64,000 bases of DNA from Gp6-AA40 sp036274155 (GTDB lineage: Bacteria > Acidobacteriota > Vicinamibacteria > Vicinamibacterales > UBA2999): assembly GCA_036274155.1 (NCBI GenBank), contig DASUGH010000015.1, positions 1 to 64,000 on the forward strand, in the 5' to 3' direction. The notes beneath the pieces were generated by a model. The model worked only from the letters and a program-made list of their open reading frames with translations, did no database searches and had not been told where the DNA came from. This document shows positions 63,017-64,000 of the stretch, one piece after another. The translations under genes were made by a program, and so were the position numbers. The number at the start of each line of letters is the position of its first letter. Position 1 is the first letter of the stretch.

Positions 63017-64000
63017 CGCCGGCGCCATTTTCGCAGAACCGAGCTTCAGCTCGGTTCACACCGTCGCAGTCGCAGAACCGAGCTTCAGCTCGGTTTGTCG
63101 CCCGGTTTGCGCGAACCTGGGCCGGCGCGGCCCTCGCAGCTATTGCCGTAATCGCGCTCGCCGCACTGTGGCTGCGCATGGGGCCGCTGCCGCCGGGTCT
63201 GCTCGACGGCCCCGCCAACCCTTCGACCCTCGTCGTCGATCGGAACGGCACGCCGTTGCGCGAGACGCTCTCGAGCGATCAGACGCGCGGCGTGCAGCTG
63301 ACTGCCGACGCGCTGCCGCCGGTGCTCGTGTCGGCAACGATCGCCGCCGAGGATCGGCGCTTCTGGACTCACGTCGGTCTCGATCCGGTTGCCATCGTGC
63401 GGGCCCTCAAAGCCAACATCATGGAGGGCCGTATCGCGGAAGGCGGATCGACGATCACGCAGCAGGTGGCCAAGCAGCTGCTGAATCGATCGGCTCCCGG
63501 GCGGAAGCGTGGTCTCGTCGCCAAGTTTCGCGAGGCGGTGATCGCCCTGCGACTGGAGCACCGGTTCACCAAGCGCGACATCCTCGCGCTCTACCTGAAC
63601 GTCGCGCCGTACGGCAATCAGTACGTCGGCGCCGAGCGCGCCAGCCGCGGGTACTTCGGTGTCGGCGCCGGCGCCGTCACGCCGGCGCAGGCGGCGTTCC
63701 TGGCGGCGCTGCCGCAGCGCCCGTCCGACTTCAATCCGTATCGCAGCCGCGACGCCGCCATCCGGCGCCAGCGAGCGGTGCTTCGCCGCATGCAGGCCGA
63801 CGGCGCGCTCTCCGCGGCGCAGGTTCGCGAGGCGCTCGATGAGCGGTTGACGTTCGCGCGGGTCGAGTCGCGGTTCACAGCGCCGCACTTCGTGGAGATG
63901 GTGCTCAACGCCGCCGGCACGCCGCGCCCGTCACGGATTGCGACGACGCTCGACGCGGCACTGCAGGCAGACGTCACCGGCATCGTCGAGAGTCACCGCG
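63013..64000 (+). CDS. pbpC: Penicillin-binding protein 1C (5' part; runs off the window)
   Basis: The first 329 codons are visible. A hydrophobic anchor lies at about residues 36-55. The GT51 transglycosylase follows, with EDRRFWTHVG (catalytic E113), GGSTITQQVAKQLL and KFREAVIALRLEHRFTK. It polymerises glycan strands of peptidoglycan, and the transpeptidase domain must lie beyond 64000. The GTG start overlaps the macroglobulin stop (GTGA). Residues 7-15 and 21-28 (SQNRASARF, QNRASARF) are encoded by two copies of the dispersed palindrome, making an unusual cytoplasmic tail. Confidence 0.85.
   Translation, partial: MTPAPFSQNRASARFTPSQSQNRASARFVARFARTWAGAALAAIAVIALAALWLRMGPLPPGLLDGPANPSTLVVDRNGTPLRETLSSDQTRGVQLTADALPPVLVSATIAAEDRRFWTHVGLDPVAIVRALKANIMEGRIAEGGSTITQQVAKQLLNRSAPGRKRGLVAKFREAVIALRLEHRFTKRDILALYLNVAPYGNQYVGAERASRGYFGVGAGAVTPAQAAFLAALPQRPSDFNPYRSRDAAIRRQRAVLRRMQADGALSAAQVREALDERLTFARVESRFTAPHFVEMVLNAAGTPRPSRIATTLDAALQADVTGIVESHR
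63030..63096. repeat. Two palindromic repeats inside the pbpC N-terminus
   Basis: Copies at 63030-63056 and 63070-63096, same orientation, 40 bp apart. Both are read in the pbpC frame as QNRASARF because each is 27 bp long and the spacing is not a multiple disrupting the frame. Elsewhere in the window the family is intergenic or at gene edges. Confidence 0.85.

Overview
The window is about 64 kb of high-GC bacterial chromosome with dense genes on both strands. I recognised no rRNA or tRNA gene, CRISPR array, phage gene or transposase. The gene content points to an Acidobacteriota bacterium, most likely class Vicinamibacteria. The signs are several secreted PQQ-type beta-propeller proteins, large secreted hydrolases, paralogous secreted proteins with a TPDGKPDLSG-type motif, DUF6152 and HAF-repeat proteins, and palindromic repeats scattered between genes. 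This placement is inference from the repertoire, because no marker gene is present.

Layout. 1-9.3 kb: short tandem repeats, a cytochrome-fused PQQ-propeller protein, a phosphoesterase/methyltransferase pair, an ABC exporter (permease plus ATPase), secreted proteins, a DoxX protein, a second propeller protein and a secreted hydrolase. 9.4-25 kb: a membrane protein, the remnant of a DUF885 gene, proline dehydrogenase, a DPP4-like peptidase, a GH127 enzyme carrying an inserted LamG-like domain, a very large secreted protein (probably DUF5695), three secreted orphans of the family found at 5.6 kb, and the fused ends of a deleted ABC transporter. 25.3-31 kb: a surface-glycan cluster (epimerase, GT2, membrane glycosyltransferase-like protein, FkbM methyltransferase, lipoprotein). 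31-38.6 kb: an MBL hydrolase, an alpha/beta hydrolase and an acyl-CoA group (CoA-transferase, acyl-CoA dehydrogenase, MmgE/PrpD). 38.6-47.6 kb: transporters, lipoproteins, a HAF-repeat protein, a beta-lactamase-fold hydrolase and a third propeller protein.

47.8-54.4 kb is a redox/metal block. An overlapping three-gene operon (LVIVD-repeat protein, heavy-metal-binding-domain protein, c-type cytochrome with a monooxygenase-like C-terminus) faces a nirK-like copper oxidase gene. That gene lies in an operon with a RIC/YtfE di-iron repair protein. A Crp/Fnr regulator is divergent from the pair, and a perfect 20-bp palindrome lies between the two start codons. 54.5-64 kb: a TAT-exported phosphoesterase, a diheme cytochrome, a 1972-residue alpha-2-macroglobulin and the start of pbpC (penicillin-binding protein 1C), which runs off the window.

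The most unusual content is the repeats. There are at least five dispersed palindromic families. Three copies of one form a branched structure whose 31-32 bp central stem changes sequence between copies while staying paired. Another family, a 27-bp palindrome, has two copies in frame inside the start of pbpC. Three places show genes reduced to ends or fragments.
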